A DNA stretch of 64,000 nucleotides. Origin: Ruegeria sediminis. GTDB lineage: Bacteria > Pseudomonadota > Alphaproteobacteria > Rhodobacterales > Rhodobacteraceae. The notes below the pieces were generated by a model. The model ran no database searches, was not told the origin of the DNA, and saw nothing but the letters and a program-made list of their open reading frames with translations. A program made the translations under genes and the position numbers. The stretch is taken from contig NZ_VCPD01000001.1 in assembly GCF_005938215.1 (NCBI RefSeq), forward strand, positions 372,001 to 436,000, written 5' to 3'. Positions 1 through 9,726 of the stretch are shown piece after piece; position 1 is the first letter of the stretch; every line of letters begins with the position of its first letter.

Positions 1-53
1 CGACCGGGCTGCTTGTTTCGCCCAACCGGCGGCAATTGTCACGTCAAATCCGG

Positions 54-278
54 TCAGTGGACGGCGACGGGCGACAGGTCGTTCTGGCGGGCCAGCACGA
101 AGGCCAGCTTGCGGTCGGCCACAAGCGCCAGCTGGTGGCCCTGGGCGTCGTGAACCGCGTAGAGATGCTCGCGGTCTCCGGCCTGGAGCCGCACCTCTTC
201 CGGCAGGTCGGCGACGTCGACGGCCTTCACGTAAACGATCCGGCTGCCTTCGTCCTTGAAGTCATATGGTGTGTGCAT
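54..278 (-). CDS. DUF1150 family protein
   Basis: Small 74-residue acidic protein that I recognise as the DUF1150 family, a short alphaproteobacterial protein of unknown biochemical function that is usually encoded next to a small heat-shock gene. It shows no signal peptide or membrane segment, so it is probably cytoplasmic. Its ATG lies three bases after the stop of the upstream hsp20-like gene on the same strand, with a purine-rich stretch (AGGAAGGGG) ahead of it, so the two are probably one transcript. The pairing suggests a role in protein quality control, but nothing in the sequence shows an enzymatic motif. Confidence 0.8.
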   Translation of the reverse strand: MHTPYDFKDEGSRIVYVKAVDVADLPEEVRLQAGDREHLYAVHDAQGHQLALVADRKLAFVLARQNDLSPVAVH

Positions 279-281
279 CGC

Positions 282-695
282 TTACCCCTTCCTTATGTTG
301 ATGGTCTGCACCACGGTTTCGGGAACCGAACGGCTTAGGTCGATATGCAGCAGACCGTTCTCCATCACGGCTTCTCCCACCTCGACACCGTCGGCCAGCA
401 CGAACATGCGCTGGAACTGGCGCGCGGCGATCCCGCGATGCAGGAACACGCGCCCCTCGCTGTCGTCGCGTTGACGGCCGCGGATCACAAGCTGGCGATC
501 CTCGATGGTGATCGACAGATCCTCTTCGGCGAACCCGGCCACGGCCAGCGTGATCCGGTACGAATGATCCGAAGTCTGTTCGATGTTGTAAGGCGGGTAG
601 CCTTCGTTTCCGGCCTTGGCCGAACGTTCCAGAAGGCGTTCCAACTGCTCGAACCCCAACAGATGCGGATAGGAGCCAAGAGTAAGTTTCGACAC
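282..695 (-). CDS. Hsp20/alpha-crystallin small heat-shock protein
   Basis: ATP-independent holdase chaperone of the small heat-shock family (about 137 residues), expected to form cytoplasmic oligomers that bind unfolding proteins. The central alpha-crystallin domain is visible: beta-strand-rich region with RITLAVAGF and LVIRGRQ, then the family signature AVMENGLLHIDL (the A-x-x-x-n-G-v-L motif), and a C-terminal tail with an I-x-I-like motif (TINI) used for oligomerisation. I chose the GTG at 695 because an AGGA stretch sits five bases upstream; a TTG at 719 would add eight residues but has no obvious ribosome site. It is followed three bases later by the DUF1150 gene. Confidence 0.9.
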   Translation of the reverse strand: MSKLTLGSYPHLLGFEQLERLLERSAKAGNEGYPPYNIEQTSDHSYRITLAVAGFAEEDLSITIEDRQLVIRGRQRDDSEGRVFLHRGIAARQFQRMFVLADGVEVGEAVMENGLLHIDLSRSVPETVVQTINIRKG

Positions 696-860
696 GTTTT
701 CCTCGTCCTTTTTTGTCAAAGCGACGTATGGCCCGGCCCCGTAGCGGCAACCGTGCTACGTAGAACATGGGGAGAAACCGCAATGACCACAAGGTCTAGG
801 CGGATTCAATCCGACGCACTATTCTGTGTGCCAAGCAGTAACAGAAACACCGAGTCGCCC

Positions 861-1085
861 ATGAACGCGCCCACCGATCTGTCGATGAAATCCGATGAAG
901 TTCTCCGGGTCGAACTGGAAGTGTTCCGCCGCCAGCACCGTGACCTCGACGAGGCGATCGTGGCGCTGGAGGAAAAGGGAACGGCGGACCAGCTGACGAT
1001 CCGGCGCCTGAAGAAGCAGAAACTGCGCCTGAAGGACATCATCGCGCTGATCGAAGACCGCCTGACCCCCGACATCATCGCCTGA
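861..1085 (+). CDS. YdcH family protein (DUF465)
   Basis: 74-residue, highly charged, predicted all-helical protein of the YdcH/DUF465 family. The sequence has two helical stretches rich in Arg, Lys, Glu and Leu (around residues 10-35 and 45-65), with the typical family core in which a short linker is followed by RRLKKQKLRLKD. Members are small cytoplasmic proteins of unknown function. The ATG at 861 is the start used by family length; the reading frame stays open far upstream but that part is not conserved-looking and would overlap the hsp20 promoter region. It is a single gene between the divergent hsp20 pair and purE. Confidence 0.85.
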   Translation: MNAPTDLSMKSDEVLRVELEVFRRQHRDLDEAIVALEEKGTADQLTIRRLKKQKLRLKDIIALIEDRLTPDIIA

Positions 1086-1210
1086 GACCGTCCGGCCTCG
1101 CACTGCTTGCGCCGCGTGCCGAAAGCCTTGTTTTTGCCTACCGTACCGCATTGCCACAACAGCCGATTTGGCTATAGTGCGCGCTCTTTCCAAAGCCGGG
1201 GAACGAGCGG

Positions 1211-1699
1211 ATGGGCGACACCAAAGTTGGGATCATCATGGGCAGCCAGTCGGACTGGCCGACCATGAAGGAAGCGGCCGATATTCTTGACGAACTGGGC
1301 GTGGCCTACGAGGCCCGCATCGTCTCGGCGCACCGGACGCCCGACCGGCTGTGGGACTACGGCAAGACCGCGGTGGACCGTGGGCTGCAGGTGATCATCG
1401 CGGGCGCGGGCGGCGCGGCCCATCTGCCCGGCATGATGGCATCGAAGACGCGGGTTCCGGTGATCGGCGTTCCCGTCCAGACCCGGGCGCTGTCCGGCGT
1501 CGACTCGCTTTATTCCATCGTGCAGATGCCCAAGGGCTTCCCGGTCGCGACCATGGCCATCGGGTCCGCCGGCGGGGCCAATGCCGGTCTGATGGCGGCG
1601 GGCATCCTGGCCCTGCAGGATCCAGCGCTGGCCAAGCGGCTGGATGACTGGCGCGCGGCGCTTTCCGCCTCGATTCCGGAGGTACCCAACGATGAGTGA
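1211..1699 (+). CDS. purE: 5-(carboxyamino)imidazole ribonucleotide mutase PurE
   Basis: Class I PurE, which moves the carboxylate of N5-CAIR to C4 to give CAIR in de novo purine synthesis; cytoplasmic octamer. At 162 residues it has the normal family length. Diagnostic segments are [10 protein letters not shown] near the N-terminus, SAHRTPDR around residue 42 (the His/Arg substrate site) and [14 protein letters not shown] purine-rich GGGGAACGAG lies just upstream of the ATG. Its last eight bases overlap the start of purK, so the two are translated together, which matches the paired PurK-PurE reaction through the unstable N5-CAIR intermediate. Confidence 0.97.
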   Translation: MGDTKVGIIMGSQSDWPTMKEAADILDELGVAYEARIVSAHRTPDRLWDYGKTAVDRGLQVIIAGAGGAAHLPGMMASKTRVPVIGVPVQTRALSGVDSLYSIVQMPKGFPVATMAIGSAGGANAGLMAAGILALQDPALAKRLDDWRAALSASIPEVPNDE

Positions 1700-2765
1700 T
1701 GCGCTTGCGCCCGGCGCGGTGATCGGCATTCTCGGCGGCGGCCAGCTGGGCCGGATGCTGTCTGTGGCGGCGGCCCGGCTGGGCTTTGTCACCCATATCT
1801 ACGAGCCCGGCGCCAATCCCCCCGCCGGGCAGGTGGCCGACCGCGTCACCACCGCAGCCTACGAGGATGCGGCCGCGCTTGAGGCCTTCGCCGCCTCGGT
1901 CGACGTGGTCACCTACGAATTCGAGAACATCCCGACCGAGGCGCTGGATCTGCTCGAGGCGCACCGCCCGATCCGTCCGGGGCGCGAGGCGCTGCGGGTC
2001 AGCCAGGACAGGTTGACCGAAAAGACGTTTCTGCAGGGGCTTGGCCTGAACACCGCCCCCTTCGCCGACATAACCGATCTGGACAGTCTGCGCGCCGCGA
2101 TCGGGACGATCGGCACGCCCGCGATCCTGAAGACGCGCCGGTTCGGCTATGACGGCAAGGGCCAGGCGCGGTTGCGCAGCCCCGAAGATGCCGAGGCCGC
2201 CTTCGCGGACATGGCGGGCGCTCCGGCGATCCTGGAAAGCTTCGTGGAGTTCACTCACGAGGTTTCGATCATCGCCGCGCGGGGGCTGGACGGCCAGGTC
2301 GCCTGCTTCGATCCCGGCGAGAACGTGCATCGCGAGGGCATCCTGCATACCACCACCGTCCCCGCCCGGCTGTCTCCGTCTCAGCGTACCGATGCGGTGC
2401 TGCTGGCGGCCAACATCCTGAACGCCTTGGACTATGTGGGCGTCATGGGGGTCGAACTGTTCGTGACGCCGCAGGGGCTGATCGTGAACGAAATCGCGCC
2501 GCGCGTGCACAATTCCGGCCACTGGACCCAGAACGGCTGCGCCGTGGACCAGTTCGAACAGCATGTCCGCGCGGTCGCGGGCTGGCCGCTGGGCGACGGG
2601 CGCCGTCACGCGGATGTGGTGATGGAGAACCTCATCGGGTCCGACATGGAGCGTGTGCCGGACCTGTCGCGCGAAAGCGATGTCGCCATCCACCTTTACG
2701 GCAAGGCCGAGGTCAAACCGGGCCGCAAGATGGGCCATTTCAACCGGATCATCCGCACGCGGTGA
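1692..2765 (+). CDS. purK: 5-(carboxyamino)imidazole ribonucleotide synthase PurK
   Basis: ATP-grasp enzyme that carboxylates aminoimidazole ribonucleotide with ATP and bicarbonate to N5-CAIR, the substrate of PurE. The 357-residue product begins with the glycine-rich [11 protein letters not shown], has the ATP-grasp core in the middle ([12 protein letters not shown], and [14 protein letters not shown]) and the conserved HNSGHWT near residue 280. The start at 1692 was chosen because it overlaps the purE stop by eight bases; an in-frame ATG 48 bases upstream lies inside purE and adds non-conserved residues. The gene converges on phnM with only about 64 bases between the stops. Confidence 0.97.
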   Translation: MSDALAPGAVIGILGGGQLGRMLSVAAARLGFVTHIYEPGANPPAGQVADRVTTAAYEDAAALEAFAASVDVVTYEFENIPTEALDLLEAHRPIRPGREALRVSQDRLTEKTFLQGLGLNTAPFADITDLDSLRAAIGTIGTPAILKTRRFGYDGKGQARLRSPEDAEAAFADMAGAPAILESFVEFTHEVSIIAARGLDGQVACFDPGENVHREGILHTTTVPARLSPSQRTDAVLLAANILNALDYVGVMGVELFVTPQGLIVNEIAPRVHNSGHWTQNGCAVDQFEQHVRAVAGWPLGDGRRHADVVMENLIGSDMERVPDLSRESDVAIHLYGKAEVKPGRKMGHFNRIIRTR

Positions 2766-2829
2766 GGGATATCGCGCCTGCGGCGCGATGCGCTCCGCGC
2801 GGGAGTATTTGGGAAAAGATGAAGCGGGG
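2766..2829. repeat. Short palindromic intergenic element between convergent genes
   Basis: The spacer between the purK and phnM stops contains a small dyad (ATCGCGC ... GCGCGAT, about 2769-2788) followed by CGCGGGAGTATTTGGG and an A/G-rich tail. From memory, similar palindrome-plus-GGGAGTATTT-plus-AAGATGAAG elements recur between genes in Rhodobacterales genomes, so it may be a dispersed extragenic repeat or a bidirectional terminator. Only one copy is evident in this window, so repetition is not shown here. Confidence 0.3.
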
Positions 2830-3978
2830 TCAGCCGAGGAAGCGGCCAGCGATCTCACCGGCCATGTGGCTGACGCGGCCGCCCGACAGCGTGGCGGCGA
2901 CGCGGCGGGTGTTCGCGTCCAGGATCACCAGATCGGCGCGCCTGCCCGCTTCCAGCCTTCCGCGATCTTCGAGGCCCAGCACCCGCGCCGGGCCCTCCGA
3001 GATCAGCGCCCAGGCCGAGGCCAGGTCCAGCACCCCCGCGTCGGCCAGCATCAGCGCCGCGCGGCGCGGGCTGGGATAGTGGTAGTCGGACGCCAGGGCA
3101 TCGCAATACCCCATCGCGATCAGATCGACGGCGCTGGCATTGCCCTTGTGCGAGCCGCCGCGGACGACATTGGGCGAACCAAGGATCACGCTGTCGCCGG
3201 CCGCCTTTGCGGCCTCGGCCGCTTCCAAGGTCTCGGGGAACTCGGCGATATGCACGCCGCGCGCCCGCCAGATCTGCCGCGTTCCGGCCAGCGCGTCGTC
3301 GTGGCTGCCCATGCGGACGCCCAACCCCGCCAACCTGTCGCATAGCGCGTCCAGCGCGGCCGGCACCTCGGAAGTGCGGGCATGCAGGGTTTGCAGGAGT
3401 TCGAAATGCGCCTCGGGGCTGCGCCCGGCCTTGAGCGCCTGCCCGGTCAGGCGCGGCGGTTTGCGCCCCTCGGCCAGGCGGTCATGCGGCAGATGGTCGT
3501 TGAAGACCACGTAAGGCACACCCCATTCGGCCACACGCGCGGGCAGTGCCGCATAGTCATCCAGAAGGTGCGTTTCAAACCGCAACTGAGGGATCAGATC
3601 GGTCACGACCTGCTCGCGAACCGCCGCGATGGCGCGAAAGACCTGCGCCGCGAAGTCCGGGCCCCGCAATCCGCCTTCCCAACTGTAGAACTGCGCCAGA
3701 ACCGCGGTGGTGATGCCGTTGGCGGCCAGTTCCGCCTCGGCCGACAGAACGCCTTCGTCCATCTGCTTCATCGCCCCGCGCCGCGGGGCCAGGTGCCGTT
3801 CGAACCCGTCGCCGTGCAGATCGACGATGCCGGGCAGCACCACGTAGCCGGTCAGGTCCACCCGCCGCCCGACGGGTCCATCCGCGACCACGCCATTCGA
3901 AATGGCCAGGTCGGCACGGACGATCCCCGCATCCGGCACAAGCACATCGGCGCCGCAGAAGGTCAGGTTCAGTGTCAT
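2830..3978 (-). CDS. phnM: PhnM-type amidohydrolase (alpha-D-ribose 1-methylphosphonate 5-triphosphate diphosphatase)
   Basis: Member of the amidohydrolase superfamily resembling PhnM, which in the C-P lyase pathway removes diphosphate from alpha-D-ribose 1-methylphosphonate 5-triphosphate. The 382-residue product shows [15 protein letters not shown] (metal-binding histidines near residues 55 and 62), a long TIM-barrel middle, SHKGN, and [13 protein letters not shown] near the C-terminus, followed by the [17 protein letters not shown] and RADLVILD segments typical of the superfamily. The start at 3978 overlaps the stop of the upstream lipase-like gene by four bases (ATGA). No other phn genes are present nearby, so the substrate here could differ. 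Confidence 0.88.
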   Translation of the reverse strand: MTLNLTFCGADVLVPDAGIVRADLAISNGVVADGPVGRRVDLTGYVVLPGIVDLHGDGFERHLAPRRGAMKQMDEGVLSAEAELAANGITTAVLAQFYSWEGGLRGPDFAAQVFRAIAAVREQVVTDLIPQLRFETHLLDDYAALPARVAEWGVPYVVFNDHLPHDRLAEGRKPPRLTGQALKAGRSPEAHFELLQTLHARTSEVPAALDALCDRLAGLGVRMGSHDDALAGTRQIWRARGVHIAEFPETLEAAEAAKAAGDSVILGSPNVVRGGSHKGNASAVDLIAMGYCDALASDYHYPSPRRAALMLADAGVLDLASAWALISEGPARVLGLEDRGRLEAGRRADLVILDANTRRVAATLSGGRVSHMAGEIAGRFLG

Positions 3979-4745
3979 TGCGTGGCTTCCGATTCGGGTT
4001 CCGAGCAATCCCGTCCTATGCAGATCTCGTCGATTGCCGCCATCACCGCGTCCAGCCAGGAAATCTCGGGGTCGAAATGGCCGAATTCGATGAAATGCAC
4101 CGTCTGCGCGATCACGCGCGGGTTGTTCATCATGAAGGTGTGGGTCACGGGCAGCACGATGTGATCCTTCATTCCCACAACCCGCGTCGAGGCGACCGAA
4201 ACCTTGCCGTCGTCCGGCCCGTCGATCATCGACGAAAACACGGGGTTGAGCGAGTTCTGCCCGGCGATCACGCCCAGGTCGAAATCCACCGGCGGCAGGC
4301 TGCGTGGCACGCTGTCCGGCCCGGTTCCCAGGGACAGGCCGGCAGGCCCGTGCAGCAGCCCGAACACCTCCCAGTCGCCCAGTTCGTCGACCAGTTCGCT
4401 GCCCTGGTTCGGCGGTCCCAGCATGACCACGCGCCCGAGGTTTTCGGGCTTGCCGTCCCGCAGCCAGTCGCGGAGCAGGATCCCTCCCATCGAATGCGCC
4501 ACGAAATGGGTGGGTTGATCGCCGCATTTCGCCAGCGCCGCGGGCAGCGTCTGGTCGACCAGTTCCGGGATCGGCAGGTCGGTCGAAGGATATCCTGGCC
4601 GGACGACGTCGTAGCCACGGGCCAACAGAAGCTGCTCCATGACGGCAAAGGACGCCTCGGTCCGCGCCAGCCCGTGCAACAGCACCACGCAATCCGCCCG
4701 CGATGCCGCGGGCCAGAAGAGAAGAAGGAAGAACATCAACCGCAT
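3975..4745 (-). CDS. Secreted alpha/beta hydrolase, lipase-like
   Basis: 256-residue alpha/beta hydrolase that looks like a small secreted lipase or esterase. The N-terminus ([17 protein letters not shown]) is a plausible signal peptide. The oxyanion-hole segment VVLLHGLAR is at about 20-28, the nucleophile elbow AHSMGG places Ser85, a possible acid is around residue 178 and the catalytic His is probably His202 in THTF. Three Cys residues (19, 74 and the C-terminal pair region) could form disulfides in the periplasm. It is translationally coupled by ATGA to the downstream phnM gene, an unexplained pairing. The exact substrate cannot be told. Confidence 0.8.
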   Translation of the reverse strand: MRLMFFLLLFWPAASRADCVVLLHGLARTEASFAVMEQLLLARGYDVVRPGYPSTDLPIPELVDQTLPAALAKCGDQPTHFVAHSMGGILLRDWLRDGKPENLGRVVMLGPPNQGSELVDELGDWEVFGLLHGPAGLSLGTGPDSVPRSLPPVDFDLGVIAGQNSLNPVFSSMIDGPDDGKVSVASTRVVGMKDHIVLPVTHTFMMNNPRVIAQTVHFIEFGHFDPEISWLDAVMAAIDEICIGRDCSEPESEATQ

Positions 4746-4783
4746 GTCAGCCAGATATGCTCAATTGACCGCCGGGAAAAGCC

Positions 4784-5626
4784 TCAGTTCGCGCGGCGCC
4801 GGACAACCGCCAGCGCGATCCCGCCCAGAACCAGCGCCGTGCCGGACACAAGGCGCCAACTTGCCGCCTCGGCCAGAAACAGGATGCCGCCGAGGATGGC
4901 GATGACGGGCACGCTCAGCTGCACCGTGGCGGCGATCGACGGCGCCAAATGCGGCAGGACCCGGTACCATAGCGCATAGCCTAGGCCCGAGGTCACCGCC
5001 CCCGACAGGATCGCGAGCCCGTAGCCAACGGGGGTCATGCCCCAGCCGCCGCCGAGCAGCAGGATGGCCCCGGCCGTCACCGGCAGAGCGGCCACGAAAT
5101 TCGCCCCGGTCCCGGCCAGGGCGTCGGGCTCGGTGCGCCCGGCAAGCGTGTAGACAGCCCAGCCGATCCCGGCCAACACCATCAGGACCGCGCCGGCCGG
5201 ATCGGCCCGCACCTCGCCCGCGGGCCAGAGGATGTAGGCCAGCCCCCCGAAGGCGATGACGGCCCCGGCCATTTGACGCGGCATCGGCGGCATGCCGGTC
5301 GCCGAGGTCACTCCGAACATGGTGATCTGCACAACGCCGAACAGGATCAGCGCGCCAAGCCCCGCATCCAGCGTCAGATAGGCGGTCGAAAAGCCGATCA
5401 TGTAAAGCGACAGCGCCCCCGCCCCGGCGATCCGCCGCACCGAAAGCAAGGGCAGGCGACCGCCGCGCAGATGCACCAGCACCGCCAGCGTCACTGCACC
5501 CGCCAGAACCCGCACGACCGCGAAGCCGCCGGGTTCGCTGGCGCCGCTCTCGACGGCCAGGCGATTGAGGATCGAATTGGCCGCAAAGGCGACCATCGTC
5601 AGCGCGGTCAGCAGGAACAGTCTCAT
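4784..5626 (-). CDS. EamA/DMT family transporter
   Basis: Inner-membrane protein of the drug/metabolite transporter superfamily with two EamA repeats; about 280 residues and roughly ten hydrophobic helices, which fits the family. Typical segments are the N-terminal MRLFLLTALTMVAFAANSILNR-like helix (quoted in part: AFAANSILNR) and the second-half helix pattern GLGYALWYRVL with a Pro after it. These proteins export amino acids, metabolites or drugs; the substrate is unknown. I used the ATG at 5626 because it starts directly at the first helix; a start at 5674 would add a basic 16-residue tail. Confidence 0.85.
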   Translation of the reverse strand: MRLFLLTALTMVAFAANSILNRLAVESGASEPGGFAVVRVLAGAVTLAVLVHLRGGRLPLLSVRRIAGAGALSLYMIGFSTAYLTLDAGLGALILFGVVQITMFGVTSATGMPPMPRQMAGAVIAFGGLAYILWPAGEVRADPAGAVLMVLAGIGWAVYTLAGRTEPDALAGTGANFVAALPVTAGAILLLGGGWGMTPVGYGLAILSGAVTSGLGYALWYRVLPHLAPSIAATVQLSVPVIAILGGILFLAEAASWRLVSGTALVLGGIALAVVRRRAN

Positions 5627-5710
5627 CCGTTCCGCATAGCGCCTCGGCCGCGTCCCGAACACCCGCTTTCGCATCCGGCCGGGTTTTCGCGGCCTTCCCC
5701 GGACATCGGG

Positions 5711-5748
5711 AAATCGAAACGAAACGGGGCCGCCCGAAGGCGACCCCG
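5711..5748 (-). terminator. Rho-independent terminator after groEL
   Basis: On the minus strand a 10-bp stem (CGGGGTCGCC / GGCGGCCCCG, one G-T pair) closes a TTCG tetraloop and is followed by a T-rich stretch. It lies about 30 bases past the groEL stop, so it should end the groESL transcript. Confidence 0.8.
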
Positions 5749-5775
5749 ATCCGTTAGCGCGAAGGCTGGGCCGGA

Positions 5776-7449
<1,674 letters not shown>

Positions 7450-7467
7450 TCAGACGATCCGGGCGCT

Positions 7468-7779
7468 TCAGGCGGCTTTGGCCGCGGCCGAAGCCTCGAT
7501 GATGCCCAGGATGTCGCTCTCTTTCATGATCAGCAGCTCTTGACCGTCGATGGTCACTTCGGTGCCCGACCATTTGCCGAACAGGATCTTGTCACCTTCG
7601 GAAACGGACATCGGGATCAGCTCGCCGCTGTCTTTGCGGGCGCCTTCGCCACAGGCGACGACGATTCCTTCGGCGGGTTTTTCTTTGGCGCTGTCGGGAA
7701 TGATCAGGCCGCCCTTGGTTTTCTCGTCGCTTTCGACGCGGCGCACCAGCACCCGGTCATGAAGAGGTTTGAATGCCAT
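7468..7779 (-). CDS. groES: Co-chaperonin GroES
   Basis: 103-residue GroES lid for the GroEL ring. It starts with [16 protein letters not shown], contains the mobile-loop region [17 protein letters not shown] (residues about 20-36) and ends in the beta-strand [12 protein letters not shown] with a short Ala-rich tail. The start at 7779 is the family start; an in-frame ATG at 7848 lies inside the CIRCE operator and cannot be the physiological start. Its promoter, CIRCE operator and leader lie between 7780 and 7901. Confidence 0.99.
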   Translation of the reverse strand: MAFKPLHDRVLVRRVESDEKTKGGLIIPDSAKEKPAEGIVVACGEGARKDSGELIPMSVSEGDKILFGKWSGTEVTIDGQELLIMKESDILGIIEASAAAKAA

Positions 7780-7837
7780 CTTTGCAGCTCCTTGGCTCAA
7801 AGGTTGTTTTTCCTCCCCCCGCGCTCTGGCGGGAGTA

Positions 7838-7864
7838 TTAGCACTCACATCAGTAGAGTGCTAA
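7838..7864 (-). promoter_or_regulatory. CIRCE operator (HrcA site) of groESL
   Basis: Perfect match to the CIRCE inverted repeat: TTAGCACTC, nine spacer bases, GAGTGCTAA. It sits about 60 bases upstream of groES and just downstream of the proposed promoter, which is where the HrcA repressor blocks heat-shock transcription. Confidence 0.97.
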
Positions 7865-7872
7865 CGCAGGCA

Positions 7873-7901
7873 TAGCTAGGTGGGAAAAATCGGTGAGTCA
7901 A
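7873..7901 (-). promoter_or_regulatory. Probable sigma-70-type promoter of groESL
   Basis: On the minus strand TTGACT (7896-7901) and TAGCTA (7873-7878) are separated by 17 bases. Transcription would start at or within the CIRCE repeat, consistent with HrcA repression. Assignment is from motif and position only. Confidence 0.6.
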
Positions 7902-8042
7902 CAATCCGGATCGAATTTTTTTCGTCGGCCCGCGCCAAACCGTTGCAGCGGCGGGATTTACATGCACCGCTCCGCAGATAGACTTCCGGTCGCCGCGTTT
8001 CAAGACGCCGCCAGAACCGATTGCCGGGGGAGTGGGTAGATC

Positions 8043-8942
8043 ATGCAAATCGCTGCCAACGGCACCCGTCTGGAGGTCGAAGCGCACGGCCCGGACGACG
8101 GTGCGCCGCTCATCCTGATCCGGGGCCAGGGCACGCAACTGGCGCACTGGCCCGATGCCCTGGTGGAGGGCTTCGCAAAGGCGGCGTTCCGCACGATCCT
8201 GTTCGACAACCGCGACGTAGGCCTGTCGCAACGATGCCCAGCCGAAGGCATCCCGAGCAGCGCGGACGCGATCCTCGACCTGATCCGCGCAGGCGGCGAA
8301 CTGCCCAATCCCTACGGGATCGAGGACATGGCGGCGGACGTGATCGGCCTGATGGACGCGCTCGGCATCAGCCGCGCGCATGTGTTCGGCATCTCGATGG
8401 GCGGCGCGATCCTGCAGCAGATCTGCATCGATCACCCCGACCGGCTGCTGTCGGCAACGATTGTGATGTCCGCCTGCCGCCCCTTTTCCCAGCGCACCCC
8501 GGGCGGCGCCGCGGCGCTTGCGGTCCTGGCCGAAAGCCTGCTCGTCCGCCCCCGCTCGCTGGAGGAATATGTGGAAGGACAGGTCGAGGAGCACGCCCGG
8601 TGGGGCAGCCCGGGCTACCCGATGCCAAAGGCCGAAATCCGCGCGATGGCCGAACGCGCCTATGCGCGCGGCGTGGATGACGAGGGCATGAACCGGCAGG
8701 TTCTGGCCGTGGTGAACGCGACCGACCGCCGCCCGGCGCTGCGCGGCGTCGCCCTGCCCTGCCTGATCATCCACGGAACCGACGACACGCTGATCCCGGT
8801 CGCACTGGGCGAAGAGATCGCGGCCCACATTCCCGGCAGCGAGTACCGGGCGATCAATGGGATGGGCCACATCATCACCCCTGCCCTGTCCCCGGAGATC
8901 GTCGGAATGGTCCGCGATTTCGTCCGGCGGCGCAGCCCCTGA
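8043..8942 (+). CDS. Alpha/beta hydrolase
   Basis: 299-residue cytoplasmic alpha/beta-fold hydrolase, similar in layout to esterases and enol-lactone-type hydrolases. The nucleophile elbow is GISMGG (Ser118), the acid is probably the Asp in GTDDTLIPV (about residue 245) and the His is in NGMGHIITP (about 276). The oxyanion region is LILIRGQGTQ, with Gln where many members have His-Gly. No signal peptide is visible. It is a single gene, reading away from groESL and converging closely (six bases) on the DUF2161 gene. Substrate unknown. Confidence 0.82.
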   Translation: MQIAANGTRLEVEAHGPDDGAPLILIRGQGTQLAHWPDALVEGFAKAAFRTILFDNRDVGLSQRCPAEGIPSSADAILDLIRAGGELPNPYGIEDMAADVIGLMDALGISRAHVFGISMGGAILQQICIDHPDRLLSATIVMSACRPFSQRTPGGAAALAVLAESLLVRPRSLEEYVEGQVEEHARWGSPGYPMPKAEIRAMAERAYARGVDDEGMNRQVLAVVNATDRRPALRGVALPCLIIHGTDDTLIPVALGEEIAAHIPGSEYRAINGMGHIITPALSPEIVGMVRDFVRRRSP

Positions 8943-8948
8943 CCCGGA

Positions 8949-9623
8949 TCACGCCTCGTCCTCCCAACTGTAGGCCCAATGCGTCAGCCCGTCCCGGCCG
9001 GTTTCGGCCAGGGCATAGATCCCCTTGTCGACCTTTTCGAACCAACCGTAGTGATTGTCCCGCATCAGCCGCGTGGCCTGCGCCACACCGGTTGCCCTGG
9101 CGACCTCGGCCCCCTTGGCGGGGCCGTTCTCGGCCAGATGCGCAGCGCAGCGCAACGCGTCCTGCCGATAGGCCGTGACGATTCCGTGCCGCGTCGCGCC
9201 GCCGGCATTCGGATCCCCTTGCAGCCGGTCGAACTCGCGCAGCAGCCGGGCGGCGCGCGCCGGCGACTTGCGGGGCGCGTAGGGTCCCGGATCGCAATGC
9301 ACCTCGACCCGCCCGTCCGTCCGGACGGTGATCAGGCCCAGTCCCAGCCGGCGGCACAGACCCAGGTTGTCGCGCAAGGCCCGCCGCGCCGTCTTGCCCC
9401 GCGGCCGCGCCACCGCCACATAGACCCGGTCGGTGACCTTCAGACGCGCGATCGCCTGGTGAAACAGCGCCAGCGCAAAGCGCAGCTTCAACTCGACGAT
9501 GACGGGCGGTTCCGCCTCGCGAACGGCGACGATGTCGGCGGCCCCGACCTCGCCTTTCACCAGATAGCCCTGACGCTCCAAAAGCGCCTTGACCGGGGGA
9601 TAGAGATCCTGCTCGCGCTGCAT
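8949..9623 (-). CDS. DUF2161 family PD-(D/E)XK nuclease-like protein
   Basis: 224-residue protein that I recognise as DUF2161, annotated as a putative PD-(D/E)XK-type phosphodiesterase. The nuclease-like core is near the N-terminus: Glu25/Asp30 in GEVGAADIVAV followed by IVELKL (Glu44-x-Lys46), the spacing expected for this fold. The C-terminal half (residues about 150-224) has a winged-helix-like segment with EVARATGVAQ and a Trp-rich end. A DNA-processing role is inferred from the fold, not shown. It stands alone, divergent from the first TraB/GumN gene. Confidence 0.75.
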   Translation of the reverse strand: MQREQDLYPPVKALLERQGYLVKGEVGAADIVAVREAEPPVIVELKLRFALALFHQAIARLKVTDRVYVAVARPRGKTARRALRDNLGLCRRLGLGLITVRTDGRVEVHCDPGPYAPRKSPARAARLLREFDRLQGDPNAGGATRHGIVTAYRQDALRCAAHLAENGPAKGAEVARATGVAQATRLMRDNHYGWFEKVDKGIYALAETGRDGLTHWAYSWEDEA

Positions 9624-9726
9624 GACAACAAGCTAAGCCCAATCCGCCGCCGCGCACAAATAGCATTTGCGGGCAGGTATGCGCCCGCGCCACAATGGGA
9701 TCAGGACACGGCGGCGGAGACCCTGC

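Noticed and set aside
36..338. Plus-strand frame at the window start
   Set aside because: Antisense shadow of the DUF1150 and hsp20 genes.
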